Assembly: GCF_052115445.1 (NCBI RefSeq)
Contig: NZ_JBFRGR010000001.1
Coordinates: forward strand, 1 to 64,000
DNA length: 64,000 nucleotides
Reading direction: 5' to 3'
Origin: Paenibacillus_E sp052115445
GTDB taxonomy: Bacteria > Bacillota > Bacilli > Paenibacillales > NBRC-103111
Below, piece by piece: positions 1-7,942 of this stretch. Numbering within the stretch: the first letter of the stretch is position 1; every line of letters starts with the position of its first letter. The notes beneath the pieces were generated by a model that saw nothing but the letters and a program-made list of their open reading frames with translations, had not been told where the DNA came from and made no database searches. Made by a program: the position numbers and the translations under genes.

Positions 1-1062
1 GAGTAAGGCTTTCAGTTTCCCAACTGTCCCCTTTGTTTGTTTGGCCGCCTCCAAGGACGCTGAGCTTATTTTACGGACTACCGCGTATTCCATCGACTCC
101 AAATTCAAAGCCTGAATTTCTTTCCCCTCAGCCGATTTCACTTTCTTATAAAAGCCTTGCCCCTGTTTCTCACCTATCCAGCCTTTGGCAACCATTTCTT
201 TCAATATAACAGGGGTATCGAAGACATCCTTCTGGGCAGGATCTGTCACGAGATCAAACACATTGTTCGCCACATGCACGAATGTATCGAGACCAACAAG
301 GTCCAGCGTGCGGAATGTCGCGCTTTTCGGCCGTCCCATGGCAGGTCCTGTCACCGCATCGACTTCTTCAACCGTATAACCTTTGGCCAGCATTTCTCGT
401 AGAGTAATCAGCAACCCGTAAGTACCAATCCGATTACTTATAAAATTAGGTGTATCTTTCGCTTGCACAACACCCTTACCAAGCTTCTTCTCACAAAAAT
501 CACTCATACTCGCGATAATGGCTGGATCCGTTTGCTCATTCGGAATAATTTCCAATAATTTCATGTAGCGCGGAGGATTAAAGAAATGCGTCCCAAGGAA
601 ATGTTTCTTGAATGCTGCCCCAGCGTTCTCTACCATGGCATTTATCGAAATCCCTGATGTATTCGACGAAACGATCGTGCCGGGCTTCCACACCTTTTCA
701 ATCCGAGCGATAAGCTCTTGTTTCGCCTGTAGATTTTCGATAATAACCTCGACAATCCAATCCACTTGGCTCAGCTTAGCCAAATCATCTTCGATATTCC
801 CTGGTGTGATCCGTGAGGCAAAAGTTTCACTATACAAAGGAGCCGGGTTTGTCTTGCCGAGCTTTTCCATGGCACTTACTGCGAAACGATTCCGCACTTT
901 AGGGTGATCGAGTGTAAGCCCTGCTGCTTCCTCCTGTGGTGTTAACTGTTCAGGCACACGATCGAGCAATAAAACAGGAATACCTACATTGGCCAAATGC
1001 GCAGCAATTCCGGAACCNATTACACCCGAACCGATTACCGCTGCCGTACGAATAGTTGTCAT
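1..1062 (-). CDS. fadN: 3-hydroxyacyl-CoA dehydrogenase / enoyl-CoA hydratase, FadN-type (N-terminal part; 3' end outside window)
   Basis: Beta-oxidation enzyme that oxidises 3-hydroxyacyl-CoA with NAD; full-length FadN is about 790 residues and also carries a hydratase domain, so only the dehydrogenase half (about 354 residues) is visible. The N-terminus MTTIRTAAVIGSGV runs into a Rossmann glycine motif (GSGxIGSGIAAHLAN), followed by HFLGTHFFNPPRYMKLLE and KDTPNFISNRIGTYGLL, typical of 3HCDH proteins and very close to what I recall of B. subtilis FadN. The ATG has an upstream AAAGGAGATG Shine-Dalgarno site. One ambiguous base at 1018 falls in the glycine loop. It lies 52 bp downstream of fadF on the same strand with no terminator between, so the two are probably co-transcribed; fadA and fadE would be expected beyond the window edge. 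Confidence 0.92.
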   Translation of the reverse strand, partial: MTTIRTAAVIGSGVXGSGIAAHLANVGIPVLLLDRVPEQLTPQEEAAGLTLDHPKVRNRFAVSAMEKLGKTNPAPLYSETFASRITPGNIEDDLAKLSQVDWIVEVIIENLQAKQELIARIEKVWKPGTIVSSNTSGISINAMVENAGAAFKKHFLGTHFFNPPRYMKLLEIIPNEQTDPAIIASMSDFCEKKLGKGVVQAKDTPNFISNRIGTYGLLITLREMLAKGYTVEEVDAVTGPAMGRPKSATFRTLDLVGLDTFVHVANNVFDLVTDPAQKDVFDTPVILKEMVAKGWIGEKQGQGFYKKVKSAEGKEIQALNLESMEYAVVRKISSASLEAAKQTKGTVGKLKALL

Positions 1063-1114
1063 GAGATCATCTCCTTTAAGTTTTCGTTAGAAAACTGGCT
1101 TCGAAAGCACTACT

Positions 1115-3154
1115 TTAGTTTTTCGATAGACCAAACACCGATTGTGCCAGAATTTCCGCAATATCCCGTGCTTTCACCTGCTCTTCTACTTCTTTCAGCT
1201 TCGTGCCATCCTCCACCATCGTCAAACAATAAGGACACGCCGAGGAGATCACCGTTGGCTTGACACTCAGCAGTTGCTCCGTACGCGCCACATTTACACG
1301 AGTACCTGCTGTTTCCTCCATCCACATCATGCCTCCGCCCGCCCCACAGCACATGCTGTTCTCACGAGAACGCGCTTGTTCCACAAGTTCCACGCCAGGA
1401 ATTGCCCGCAACACATTACGGGGCTCTTCATACACCTCGTTATAACGACCTAAGTAACAAGAATCGTGGTATGTTATGCGTTCTTTGACCTCATATTGCG
1501 GAGTCAAGCGTCCTTCTTTCACCCACTGATCCAGCAATTCTGTATGATGAAAAACCTCTGCAAGTAAGCCAAATTCGGGATACTCATTTTTGAACGTGTG
1601 ATACGTATGCGGGCACGTCGTGACGATCTTCTTTACCTTGTACTTTTGAAACGTAGCGATATTGTCCGCACACAGCTGTTGGAACAAGAATTCATTCCCC
1701 ATCCGACGCGGAGTGTCACCAGAATTTTTCTCCTCATTTCCTAATATGGCAAAAGAGATACCAGCCTCCTTCATTAATTTCACGAATGCATGTGTTATTT
1801 TACGACTGCGATTATCATAGGCACCCATCGAGCCCAAAAAGAACAAATACTCGAAGGTTGGATTTTCCTTTACAGTTCGCACTTGAAGTTCGTCTTCCGG
1901 GTCAACCTCTTTGACCCATTTCACTCGATCATTGCGGGAAATTCCCCAAGGATTGCCTTGTCTTTCGATATTCTGCAGTGCGCGTTGCCCGTCATGCGGC
2001 ATACTGCCTTGCGTCAGCACCAAGTGCCTGCGCATATCGATGATTTTATCCACATGCTCATTCGCAACTGGACATTGATCTTCACAGTTTCGACAGGTTG
2101 TACAAGCCCACAGCTCTTCCTCGGTGATCACACCTCCAATGAGTTCCACTTCGAGCGCGTTCCCTTGCGATTCTGGTGCGAATACCATGGCAGGTACCCA
2201 AGGCGACTTTGAGGTAATGGCTGCACCTTTCTCCGTCAAATGATCGCGCAGCTTTGTAATGAGGTGCATCGGCGACAGCAGCTTCCCTGTCGTATTAGCG
2301 GGACACACGCTCGTACAACGACCACATTCCACACAGGAGTAGAAATCCAGCATCTGCTTTTGCGTAAAATCCTCAATCTTTCCAACCCCGAATGTCTCGG
2401 CGTCTTCATCCTCCAAATTCAGAGATGCGAGCTTACCTGTCGGCTCCGTGCGTCGCAAAAGTATATTAATCGGAGCGGTAATAATGTGAAAATGCTTGGA
2501 CTGCGGCACATAGATAAGGAAAGATAACAGAATCAACAAGTGCATCCACCAGCCTGCATAGAAGCCCACCGTCGCCGCTGATGTTGAGATCCCATCGAAT
2601 AAGGCCGCCCAAACCGATGTCAGCGGAGCGAAGCCTGATGCTGGAAGCCCCTCACGAATACGTTCAAACCCACCGCTTATAACGACAGACAGCATCAAGA
2701 ACATGATAAAAAACACGACAATACTTGGCTTCCAGCCTCGTTTAAGGCGTTTGAGCTTCTCGATATAGCGTCGATAGGTCGCGTAACCCATGGCTAGCAC
2801 GATCAACCCGACCGTCACTTCCTGCATGAGGGTGAAATAGCCATAACCTGGGACAGGTAACCCTCGGTCAATTAATCCTTTTAAAATAAGGTCCAAAGCA
2901 CCTAGCTGTAGAATAATGAAGCCGTAAAAAATGACGATATGCATGATACCGCTCTTTTTATCCTTCAATAACTTCGTCTGGCCAAACACTTGAACCGCAA
3001 ATCCCTTGAGCCTTAAGCTAGCTTCCTTCTTCAAATCCACCGATTTCCCCAACTGGATATATAAATATCGGTGATACACTACCCGGCCGAACCCGTAGAG
3101 TGCCAAACCCGTAACCGCCAGAAAAAGGAGAAACTGAATCAGCGTACCGGTCAT
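1115..3154 (-). CDS. fadF: Membrane-bound Fe-S oxidoreductase FadF (heterodisulfide reductase-like)
   Basis: 679 residues. Likely accepts electrons from the electron-transfer flavoprotein during fatty-acid oxidation and passes them to the quinone pool (inference from family and context). The first ~250 residues hold about six hydrophobic segments of NarI-like type. Two ferredoxin-like cluster motifs follow: CVECGRCTSVCP (about 274-285) and CTTCRNCEDQCP (about 351-362). Two cysteine-rich CCG-type modules end with CCGAGGGMMW near residue 602 and SSACPYC. B. subtilis FadF is about 700 residues, so this is full length. The ATG is preceded by AAAAGGAGGG. It is divergent from fadR-etfB-etfA and precedes fadN. 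A cre-type sequence sits about 25 bp upstream of the start codon, suggesting catabolite control. Confidence 0.9.
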   Translation of the reverse strand: MTGTLIQFLLFLAVTGLALYGFGRVVYHRYLYIQLGKSVDLKKEASLRLKGFAVQVFGQTKLLKDKKSGIMHIVIFYGFIILQLGALDLILKGLIDRGLPVPGYGYFTLMQEVTVGLIVLAMGYATYRRYIEKLKRLKRGWKPSIVVFFIMFLMLSVVISGGFERIREGLPASGFAPLTSVWAALFDGISTSAATVGFYAGWWMHLLILLSFLIYVPQSKHFHIITAPINILLRRTEPTGKLASLNLEDEDAETFGVGKIEDFTQKQMLDFYSCVECGRCTSVCPANTTGKLLSPMHLITKLRDHLTEKGAAITSKSPWVPAMVFAPESQGNALEVELIGGVITEEELWACTTCRNCEDQCPVANEHVDKIIDMRRHLVLTQGSMPHDGQRALQNIERQGNPWGISRNDRVKWVKEVDPEDELQVRTVKENPTFEYLFFLGSMGAYDNRSRKITHAFVKLMKEAGISFAILGNEEKNSGDTPRRMGNEFLFQQLCADNIATFQKYKVKKIVTTCPHTYHTFKNEYPEFGLLAEVFHHTELLDQWVKEGRLTPQYEVKERITYHDSCYLGRYNEVYEEPRNVLRAIPGVELVEQARSRENSMCCGAGGGMMWMEETAGTRVNVARTEQLLSVKPTVISSACPYCLTMVEDGTKLKEVEEQVKARDIAEILAQSVFGLSKN

Positions 3155-3178
3155 GGAAGACCCTCCTTTTATTAAATT

Positions 3179-3192
3179 TGTTAACGCTTACA
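3179..3192 (-). promoter_or_regulatory. Candidate CcpA cre site upstream of fadF
   Basis: Read on the minus strand the sequence is TGTAAGCGTTAACA, which fits the Bacillus cre consensus TGWAANCGNTNWCA at every position. It lies between the fadF start codon and the fadR promoter. If it is inside the fadF 5' UTR, CcpA would act as a roadblock. Site match is direct; function is inferred. Confidence 0.65.
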
Positions 3193-3312
3193 TTCGCGGA
3201 TCGCAAAAAAGCAAATTCCATGAGTCCCTTTTTGAATAAGAGTAGAAACCTGCTTCCATGTGAAGAGTAAGCCGACAAACCTCCCTACTGCTTGGTTAAG
3301 CGGAATAAGTCG

Positions 3313-3341
3313 TTGACAAGGCGTACTACGTATTTTATGAT
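3313..3341 (+). promoter_or_regulatory. SigA promoter of fadR-etfB-etfA
   Basis: A perfect -35 hexamer TTGACA (3313-3318), 17-bp spacer and -10 TATGAT (3336-3341). Predicted transcription start is near 3348, just before the FadR operator, which suits repression by blocking elongation or open-complex formation. Confidence 0.85.
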
Positions 3342-3354
3342 GAAATTACGAAAA

Positions 3355-3372
3355 TGAATGAGTATTCATTCA
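3355..3372 (+). promoter_or_regulatory. FadR operator
   Basis: TGAATGAGTATTCATTCA, an 18-bp near-perfect palindrome. It agrees with the consensus I recall for the B. subtilis FadR (YsiA) box, TGAATGAMTANTCATTCA, except for one base (G where M is expected). It lies just downstream of the predicted fadR transcription start, implying autorepression relieved by long-chain acyl-CoA. Confidence 0.85.
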
Positions 3373-3406
3373 CCGATATTTGTATTCTAACACCGAGGTG
3401 ATCTCC

Positions 3407-3994
3407 TTGACAAGTGGCAAAAAACCAGACAAGTATTATGCGATTCTCGAAGGCGCGATGAAAGTATTTGCGGAAAACGGGTTTCATAAATCCCAAGTTT
3501 CGCGCATTGCCAAAGAAGCCGGCGTCGCGGATGGCACCATTTATCTGTACTTCAAGAAGAAGGAGGATATCTTAACTAGTCTTTTCCAAGAGAAATTAGG
3601 CGAGCTTGTCGAGAAATTCAACGCAGCTGTCCGAGAAAGCACGAGCCCGAAGGATGCGTTGCGCAAAATCTGTGAGATTCATTTTAGCGAGCTGGAAAAT
3701 AACATTCATATGGCCTACCTCACCCAAATCGAGCTTCGTCAAAGTGATTTGGAGCTTCGTAAAGAGATTGGTCTTGCTCTAAAGAGATATATTATCCTCA
3801 TTGAAAATATATTAGAAAAAGGAAAGAATGACGGCAGCTTCCGTGCGGATCTGGATGTGAAGCTGGTGAGACTTCTTATTTTTGGAGGTATGGATGAAGT
3901 CGTCACCTCTTGGCTGATTTCCGGGCAAAAGTATTCATTAACTGCACAGGTTGGTCCTACGCTTGATTTTTTCATTAAAGGCATTGAGTCATAA
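3407..3994 (+). CDS. fadR: TetR-family fatty-acid degradation repressor FadR
   Basis: 195 residues, close to the 194 of B. subtilis FadR. The N-terminal TetR helix-turn-helix reads FAENGFHKSQVSRIAKEAGV, then ADGTIYLYFKKKEDIL. The ligand domain carries LTQIELRQSDLELRKEI and FGGMDEVVTSW, matching FadR. The family binds operators of beta-oxidation genes and releases them on long-chain acyl-CoA. I chose the TTG start because GAGGTG lies 6 nt upstream; an earlier in-frame TTG at 3380 has no ribosome site. It is the first gene of a likely fadR-etfB-etfA operon, 63 bp ahead of etfB without a terminator. Regulation is by the FadR box in its own leader. Confidence 0.92.
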   Translation: MTSGKKPDKYYAILEGAMKVFAENGFHKSQVSRIAKEAGVADGTIYLYFKKKEDILTSLFQEKLGELVEKFNAAVRESTSPKDALRKICEIHFSELENNIHMAYLTQIELRQSDLELRKEIGLALKRYIILIENILEKGKNDGSFRADLDVKLVRLLIFGGMDEVVTSWLISGQKYSLTAQVGPTLDFFIKGIES

Positions 3995-4057
3995 TTCAAG
4001 CGTTCAGCAAGCGAGAAAGTGTCTCTATTTCATGTATATTCAGGAGGGAGCTTGACT

Positions 4058-4822
4058 ATGGACATTTTTGTATTATTGAAGCAAACGTTTGATACAGAGG
4101 AGAAAATCGTCTTGCAAAATGGCGTTGTTCAAGAGGATGGCGCGAAGTTCGTCATCAATCCGTACGACGAGTATGCGGTAGAGCAAGCGATACAACTGCG
4201 AGATGAGCATGGCGGTAAAGTGACACTGCTATCGATCGGACCTGATCGCACAGCGGAAGCACTGCGAACCGCTCTCGCGATGGGTGCTGACGAGGCTGTT
4301 TTGATAACCGATGATCGAATCCTCGGGGACGAATTCGAAATTGCTGAAATTTTGGCAGCGTATTTACGCAGCCAGACTGTCGACCTCCTGCTAGGCGGTA
4401 ACTTCTCCGTTGATAACGGTGCAGGTCAAGTAGCCATTCGTCTTGCTAATCTACTTGGATTGCCTCATGTCGCTTCGATTACTAAGCTGGAAATTACAGG
4501 AGAAACAGCGCATGTTCACCGCGATGCCGAAGGCGATATCGAAGTGATCGAGGTACCACTCCCTGCACTATTTACAGCCCAACAAGGCCTAAATGAACCT
4601 AGATATCNCTCCCTTCCTGGGATTATGAAAGCAAAGAAAAAGCCTTTCCAACATTTAACCCTTGATGATATTTCTGGTGCGGATGCCATTCTTGCCAAAA
4701 CGACTCGACTGGCGTTATCCCTCCCGCCCGAGCGTCAAGCTGGCCGCATCCTCAAAGGTGAGCTTGCCCACCAAGTAACTGAGCTCGTTCAAGCACTACG
4801 TAACGAATCCAAAGTGATCTAA
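4058..4822 (+). CDS. etfB: Electron transfer flavoprotein beta subunit
   Basis: 254 residues, the family length. EtfB binds AMP and, with EtfA, carries electrons from acyl-CoA dehydrogenases. Visible hallmarks are the start MDIFVLLKQTFDTEEKI, NPYDEYAVEQAIQLRD, LLGGNFSVDNGAGQV and LANLLGLPHVASIT. The ATG is preceded by CAGGAGGGAG at 4041-4050; a TTG six bases earlier is too close to that site. One ambiguous base (4608) lies in the segment where the family has the RY.(S/T)LP motif. It sits between fadR and etfA, tying ETF to the FadR regulon as in B. subtilis, where etfBA ends the lcfA-fadR operon. Confidence 0.94.
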   Translation: MDIFVLLKQTFDTEEKIVLQNGVVQEDGAKFVINPYDEYAVEQAIQLRDEHGGKVTLLSIGPDRTAEALRTALAMGADEAVLITDDRILGDEFEIAEILAAYLRSQTVDLLLGGNFSVDNGAGQVAIRLANLLGLPHVASITKLEITGETAHVHRDAEGDIEVIEVPLPALFTAQQGLNEPRYXSLPGIMKAKKKPFQHLTLDDISGADAILAKTTRLALSLPPERQAGRILKGELAHQVTELVQALRNESKVI

Positions 4823-4860
4823 ATGCAGCCGAAACTATAATAACTTAGGAGGCTATATCG

Positions 4861-5844
4861 ATGGCTAAACAATTTCTTGTAGTTGCTGAAGCTCGCAGTG
4901 GCAAGCTTCGTCAAGTATCCTTTGAGGCCCTACGTTCGGCACAGCTTTCTGCTGCTGATGGTGATACACTTGCTGCCGTTATGTTCGGTGGCGCTGGCAC
5001 CAAGGCGTTAGCTGGTGAGCTCGCTGCTTATGGCGCAGACACCGTCTACGTTGTCGAGGATCCTCAGCTTGAGAGTTATAGCTCGGATGCCTATCTCAGT
5101 GCCTTGTTGGCCGTGACCGCTGTTGCCGGACCAAACGCGATTTATTTCGGCCATACGGCGATGGGCCGAGACCTTGCCCCATTGGCTGCCGCTTCGCTTG
5201 CAGCCGGCCAAATCTCTGACGTTACCGCCATTGAACGCAGCGGCGATAACGTCTTGTTCACCCGACCGCTTTACGCTGGCAAAGCTGTCGAGAAGAAAGC
5301 GTTTACCGACCCGGCTGCGCCTTGGGTCGTCACGGTAAGACCCAACAACATCGCAGCCGCAGAGCCTGACGCTTCGCGTCAATCTGTGATCATCGATGTT
5401 GCCTACCCCGCTCCCTCCCTGCGCAGCATCATCCGGGAGGTCGTGCGTAAAACGTCCGGCGCCATCGACTTGGCTGAAGCCAAGATCGTCGTCTCCGGAG
5501 GTCGGGGCGTGCGCAGCGCCGATGGGTTCCAGCCGCTCGAAGAGCTGGCTGCCGTCTTAGGCGGCGCTGTTGGAGCTTCCCGCGGGGCTTGCGACGCGGG
5601 GTACTGCGAATACGCGATGCAGATCGGCCAGACCGGCAAGGTCGTGACGCCGGAAATTTACATCGCGTGCGGCATTAGCGGCGCCATTCAACATTTGGCG
5701 GGGATGAGCTCATCGCGCGTCATCATCGCGATTAACAAGGATGCGGAGGCGCCGATCTTTAAAGTTGCCGACTACGGTATCGTCGGCGATCTGTTCGAGG
5801 TCGTGCCGCTGCTGACCGCGGAGTTTAAGAAGCTGCTGGCGTAA
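4861..5844 (+). CDS. etfA: Electron transfer flavoprotein alpha subunit
   Basis: 327 residues (about 325 is usual). EtfA binds the FAD that shuttles electrons between acyl-CoA dehydrogenase and the membrane oxidoreductase, presumably FadF here. The C-terminal FAD domain shows VSGGRGVRSADGFQPLEELA, GASRGACDAGYC, CGISGAIQHLAGMSSS and INKDAEAPIFKVADYGIVGD. It follows etfB by 38 bp with a TTAGGAGGC ribosome site. The second half is clearly GC-richer at third positions than the first half and the neighbours. The stop codon is the loop of a perfect 10-bp hairpin, directly followed by a terminator. Confidence 0.95.
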   Translation: MAKQFLVVAEARSGKLRQVSFEALRSAQLSAADGDTLAAVMFGGAGTKALAGELAAYGADTVYVVEDPQLESYSSDAYLSALLAVTAVAGPNAIYFGHTAMGRDLAPLAAASLAAGQISDVTAIERSGDNVLFTRPLYAGKAVEKKAFTDPAAPWVVTVRPNNIAAAEPDASRQSVIIDVAYPAPSLRSIIREVVRKTSGAIDLAEAKIVVSGGRGVRSADGFQPLEELAAVLGGAVGASRGACDAGYCEYAMQIGQTGKVVTPEIYIACGISGAIQHLAGMSSSRVIIAINKDAEAPIFKVADYGIVGDLFEVVPLLTAEFKKLLA

Positions 5845-5854
5845 CGCCAGCAGC
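5832..5854 (+). repeat. Perfect inverted repeat with the etfA stop codon as loop
   Basis: GCTGCTGGCG and CGCCAGCAGC (10 bp each) flank TAA, the etfA stop codon. The stem is GC-rich and abuts the terminator hairpin that starts 4 nt later. It may be a 3'-end stabilising structure; function is inferred. Confidence 0.7.
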
Positions 5855-5857
5855 AAC

Positions 5858-5894
5858 AAGCAGCCCCCTTCGCATTGCGTGAAGGGGACTGCTT
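5858..5894. terminator. Bidirectional-looking terminator between etfA and the convergent gene
   Basis: Stem of 14 positions, AAGCAGCCCCCTTC with GAAGGGGACTGCTT, one mismatch, 9-nt loop. It lies between convergent genes. The U-tract is weak on both sides (TATTCATTACTTT on the plus strand). Confidence 0.75.
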
Positions 5895-5899
5895 ATTCA

Positions 5900-6472
5900 T
5901 TACTTTCTCCATTTTCGCCGCCGAACTAAGAAAAAGGTCGTACCTAGCACAACAAATCCAACTATCGCAACCCTGATAGCGGGTTGGATCCGTGACAGTT
6001 CACCTTCAAGTTGAACTTGTTCCGTAGGAATTTTCCCCTCACCTAATACAGCCAGATCCTCTTGCGCTTGATTTAAAGCAACCGTCCTGTCACAAATAAT
6101 GGTAACAAGCAACTCTTTACCTCCATACATCGATGATGGCGCAGCATAAACCAAATATTCTTTGCCTTTTTCAAAATTAATTCCACAATCCCCGCCACCG
6201 CTTCCCGTATGAATAATAATTTGAGATTCAGTGCCGCCTTTCCATATACGACTTACGTCGAATAGCGCAGCTTTGGTCATACTTCCGTTTACGTTTTTTT
6301 GCTCCTTCACTTCAAGCACTTTCCCAGAAAAAACAGCTTCCGATCGACTAAATTGATCTTTCACAGCTTGAGGCTGAGCACAAGAGCAAGCATATACATT
6401 TGAAGAATGGAAGACCATCATGAAGCTTAATCCTAGAACCGACATCAGTATTATACTTATTACTCTTCTCAC
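5900..6472 (-). CDS. Secreted TIMP/netrin-like domain protein with C-terminal membrane anchor
   Basis: 190 residues from the chosen GTG, which has AGAAGGGGGAGC just upstream; an ATG 15 codons earlier lacks a ribosome site. A signal peptide (RRVISIILMSVLGLSFMMVF) ends before YACSCAQP. The mature CSC start, VFSGKVLEV and GxGGGDCGINFEKGKEYLVYA fit the bacterial TIMP-like (NTR fold) family, whose cysteines pair with the N-terminal CxC. A single membrane helix near the C-terminus (VAIVGFVVLGTTFFLV) is followed by RRRKWRK, an anchor. The biochemical role of bacterial members is not known to me. It is convergent with etfA and shares its terminator. Confidence 0.75.
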   Translation of the reverse strand: MRRVISIILMSVLGLSFMMVFHSSNVYACSCAQPQAVKDQFSRSEAVFSGKVLEVKEQKNVNGSMTKAALFDVSRIWKGGTESQIIIHTGSGGGDCGINFEKGKEYLVYAAPSSMYGGKELLVTIICDRTVALNQAQEDLAVLGEGKIPTEQVQLEGELSRIQPAIRVAIVGFVVLGTTFFLVRRRKWRK

Positions 6473-6633
6473 TACAGCTCCCCCTTCTAACCCCAAAAGC
6501 ATCAACAACTCACACAACTCTTAAACGGACCATCGTTCCCAAATGTTTCAAGCAAATTGTAAATTAATTCCTACTAGCTGATCCATTTTGGTTTTCGAGA
6601 CCATGTATTCGTTGTGCTCGCTGAAGGAATTGC

Positions 6634-7779
6634 CTATGTTATGAATTGGATTTCGTGGGTCTGGTCGTCTACCGCTGCAAATTTCAACAGGTTAGCCCCC
6701 TCAAATGCTATTTCATCTTGTTCCTGAGAAGATAACCTCCTGAAGGGTTCAATGGTGAGTGTTGCTATTCCGCTCCCCCGCTTGAGATTCCATAACCCAC
6801 CAACAAAGCCGTCTATGAGGATAACTGATCGAATAATGCCATTCTTTGTGAATACCCGATTTCGATAAGTGTCATCAATAATTCGCGACCGATCCGCATG
6901 CGACAATAGGATATTATCAAACTCGCCCAAAAATCGTGCTGGGGCCGCAATGTCAGGGTCGGGTCGCGGAGCATCTTGCAGGTCGAACAGTTCACTCCCC
7001 TGCTCGTCACGAAAGCAGATGAGATCAGGTCGAAGCTTCTCGATTACCTCGCGCAGGCTAGTTAGTCCCGACCATGCCTGCATATCCTTGACTGAAGCTG
7101 GGCCAAAGGCAGACAAATAGCGTTGGATCATTAACGCAATCTTCGGTTCGGAAGTGAGGGACGATCCTAACCAGAGTTCTACTGACGTATGCAATGCTTG
7201 GCCGCTTTGACCCCAAAGTCCGCGTGGCGGTACTTGAACAAGTGGCACCAAAGTCCGGATGGCAGCTGCGAGAGCATCCGGATCCCGGTCATGCCACTCT
7301 TCATTTAGCTGCTTGCCGAGTTCGCTAAATGTCATCGGCTTTGCTTCGACAAGTGCTCTCCCTGCGGCAGCTAGCGCCTGTGCATCTAAACCGTCGAGAC
7401 TCTTGCCGTAAGCACCGCCAAAACCTCGATCGTGGACTGATTGTACCAAGGGTCGCAACTCCAAACAATCACGAGCCGACACCAAGTGAATCGTAGAGCG
7501 CATCATCGCGATGCGCACCACCTTCCTTTCTTCAAGTAACCGGCTAAGTTCTTCCTGTCGAAATCCTTCAAGCCGTGTCCACAAACCATAATACGGAGGA
7601 TTCGGTGCTTGGGCCTGCAAACCAACTAAATGTTCAATCGCAGCCAGCGCTGGTAGATGAACTCGCCCCAGCAGCAATTGTCTCTCAAGCAAAGCTCGGT
7701 TCAAGGCGCGTTTTCCAAGAACTGGAGCCGTTTCTCGGTTTGCTTCGGTATTGGCCACCTTCTTCTTACTTGTGTTCAC
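6634..7779 (-). CDS. AlkZ-like winged-helix protein (HTH_42 / YcaQ-type family), possible DNA glycosylase
   Basis: 381 residues. Family members have tandem winged helices; AlkZ unhooks DNA interstrand crosslinks and YcaQ acts similarly. Seen here: LVGLQAQAPNPPYYGLWTRL, holding a QxQ motif in the position of the catalytic QxQ/QxD of AlkZ proteins, MMRSTIHLVSARD, and late segments ILLSHADRSRII and GFVGGLWNL typical of the family. A GTG start is chosen because AGGGGGGC ends 6 nt before it; a TTG two codons earlier touches that site. It stands alone between a TIMP-like gene and an SDR terminator. Catalytic activity is inferred from the motif only. Confidence 0.8.
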   Translation of the reverse strand: MNTSKKKVANTEANRETAPVLGKRALNRALLERQLLLGRVHLPALAAIEHLVGLQAQAPNPPYYGLWTRLEGFRQEELSRLLEERKVVRIAMMRSTIHLVSARDCLELRPLVQSVHDRGFGGAYGKSLDGLDAQALAAAGRALVEAKPMTFSELGKQLNEEWHDRDPDALAAAIRTLVPLVQVPPRGLWGQSGQALHTSVELWLGSSLTSEPKIALMIQRYLSAFGPASVKDMQAWSGLTSLREVIEKLRPDLICFRDEQGSELFDLQDAPRPDPDIAAPARFLGEFDNILLSHADRSRIIDDTYRNRVFTKNGIIRSVILIDGFVGGLWNLKRGSGIATLTIEPFRRLSSQEQDEIAFEGANLLKFAAVDDQTHEIQFIT

Positions 7780-7882
7780 GCACAAGCCCCCCTATATAAA
7801 TGATGGATCATAATGAGAAGTTAATGAGATGCAAGTTTTCATCTCTGCTTTCGAGTTTTACTATTATTTTCAATATAATCAT

Positions 7883-7918
7883 AAAAAGAACCTTGAGATC
7901 AAATTCAAGGTTCTTTTT
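7883..7918 (-). terminator. Intrinsic terminator downstream of the SDR gene
   Basis: 14-bp perfect stem AAAAAGAACCTTGA / TCAAGGTTCTTTTT with an 8-nt loop. On the minus strand the stem ends in TTTTTAT, so it suits the SDR gene that ends at 7943; the A/T-rich arms could work in both directions. Confidence 0.8.
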
Positions 7919-7942
7919 ATATTTAATNTGCATATTAAACTA

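Noticed and set aside
1790..2212. Plus-strand frame of about 140 codons inside fadF
   Set aside because: No ribosome site and lies fully within the Fe-S oxidoreductase, whose cysteine motifs are intact.
5900..6517. Longer version of the TIMP-like protein from the upstream ATG
   Set aside because: The 15 extra codons have no ribosome site and spoil a normal signal peptide; the GTG has a strong site.
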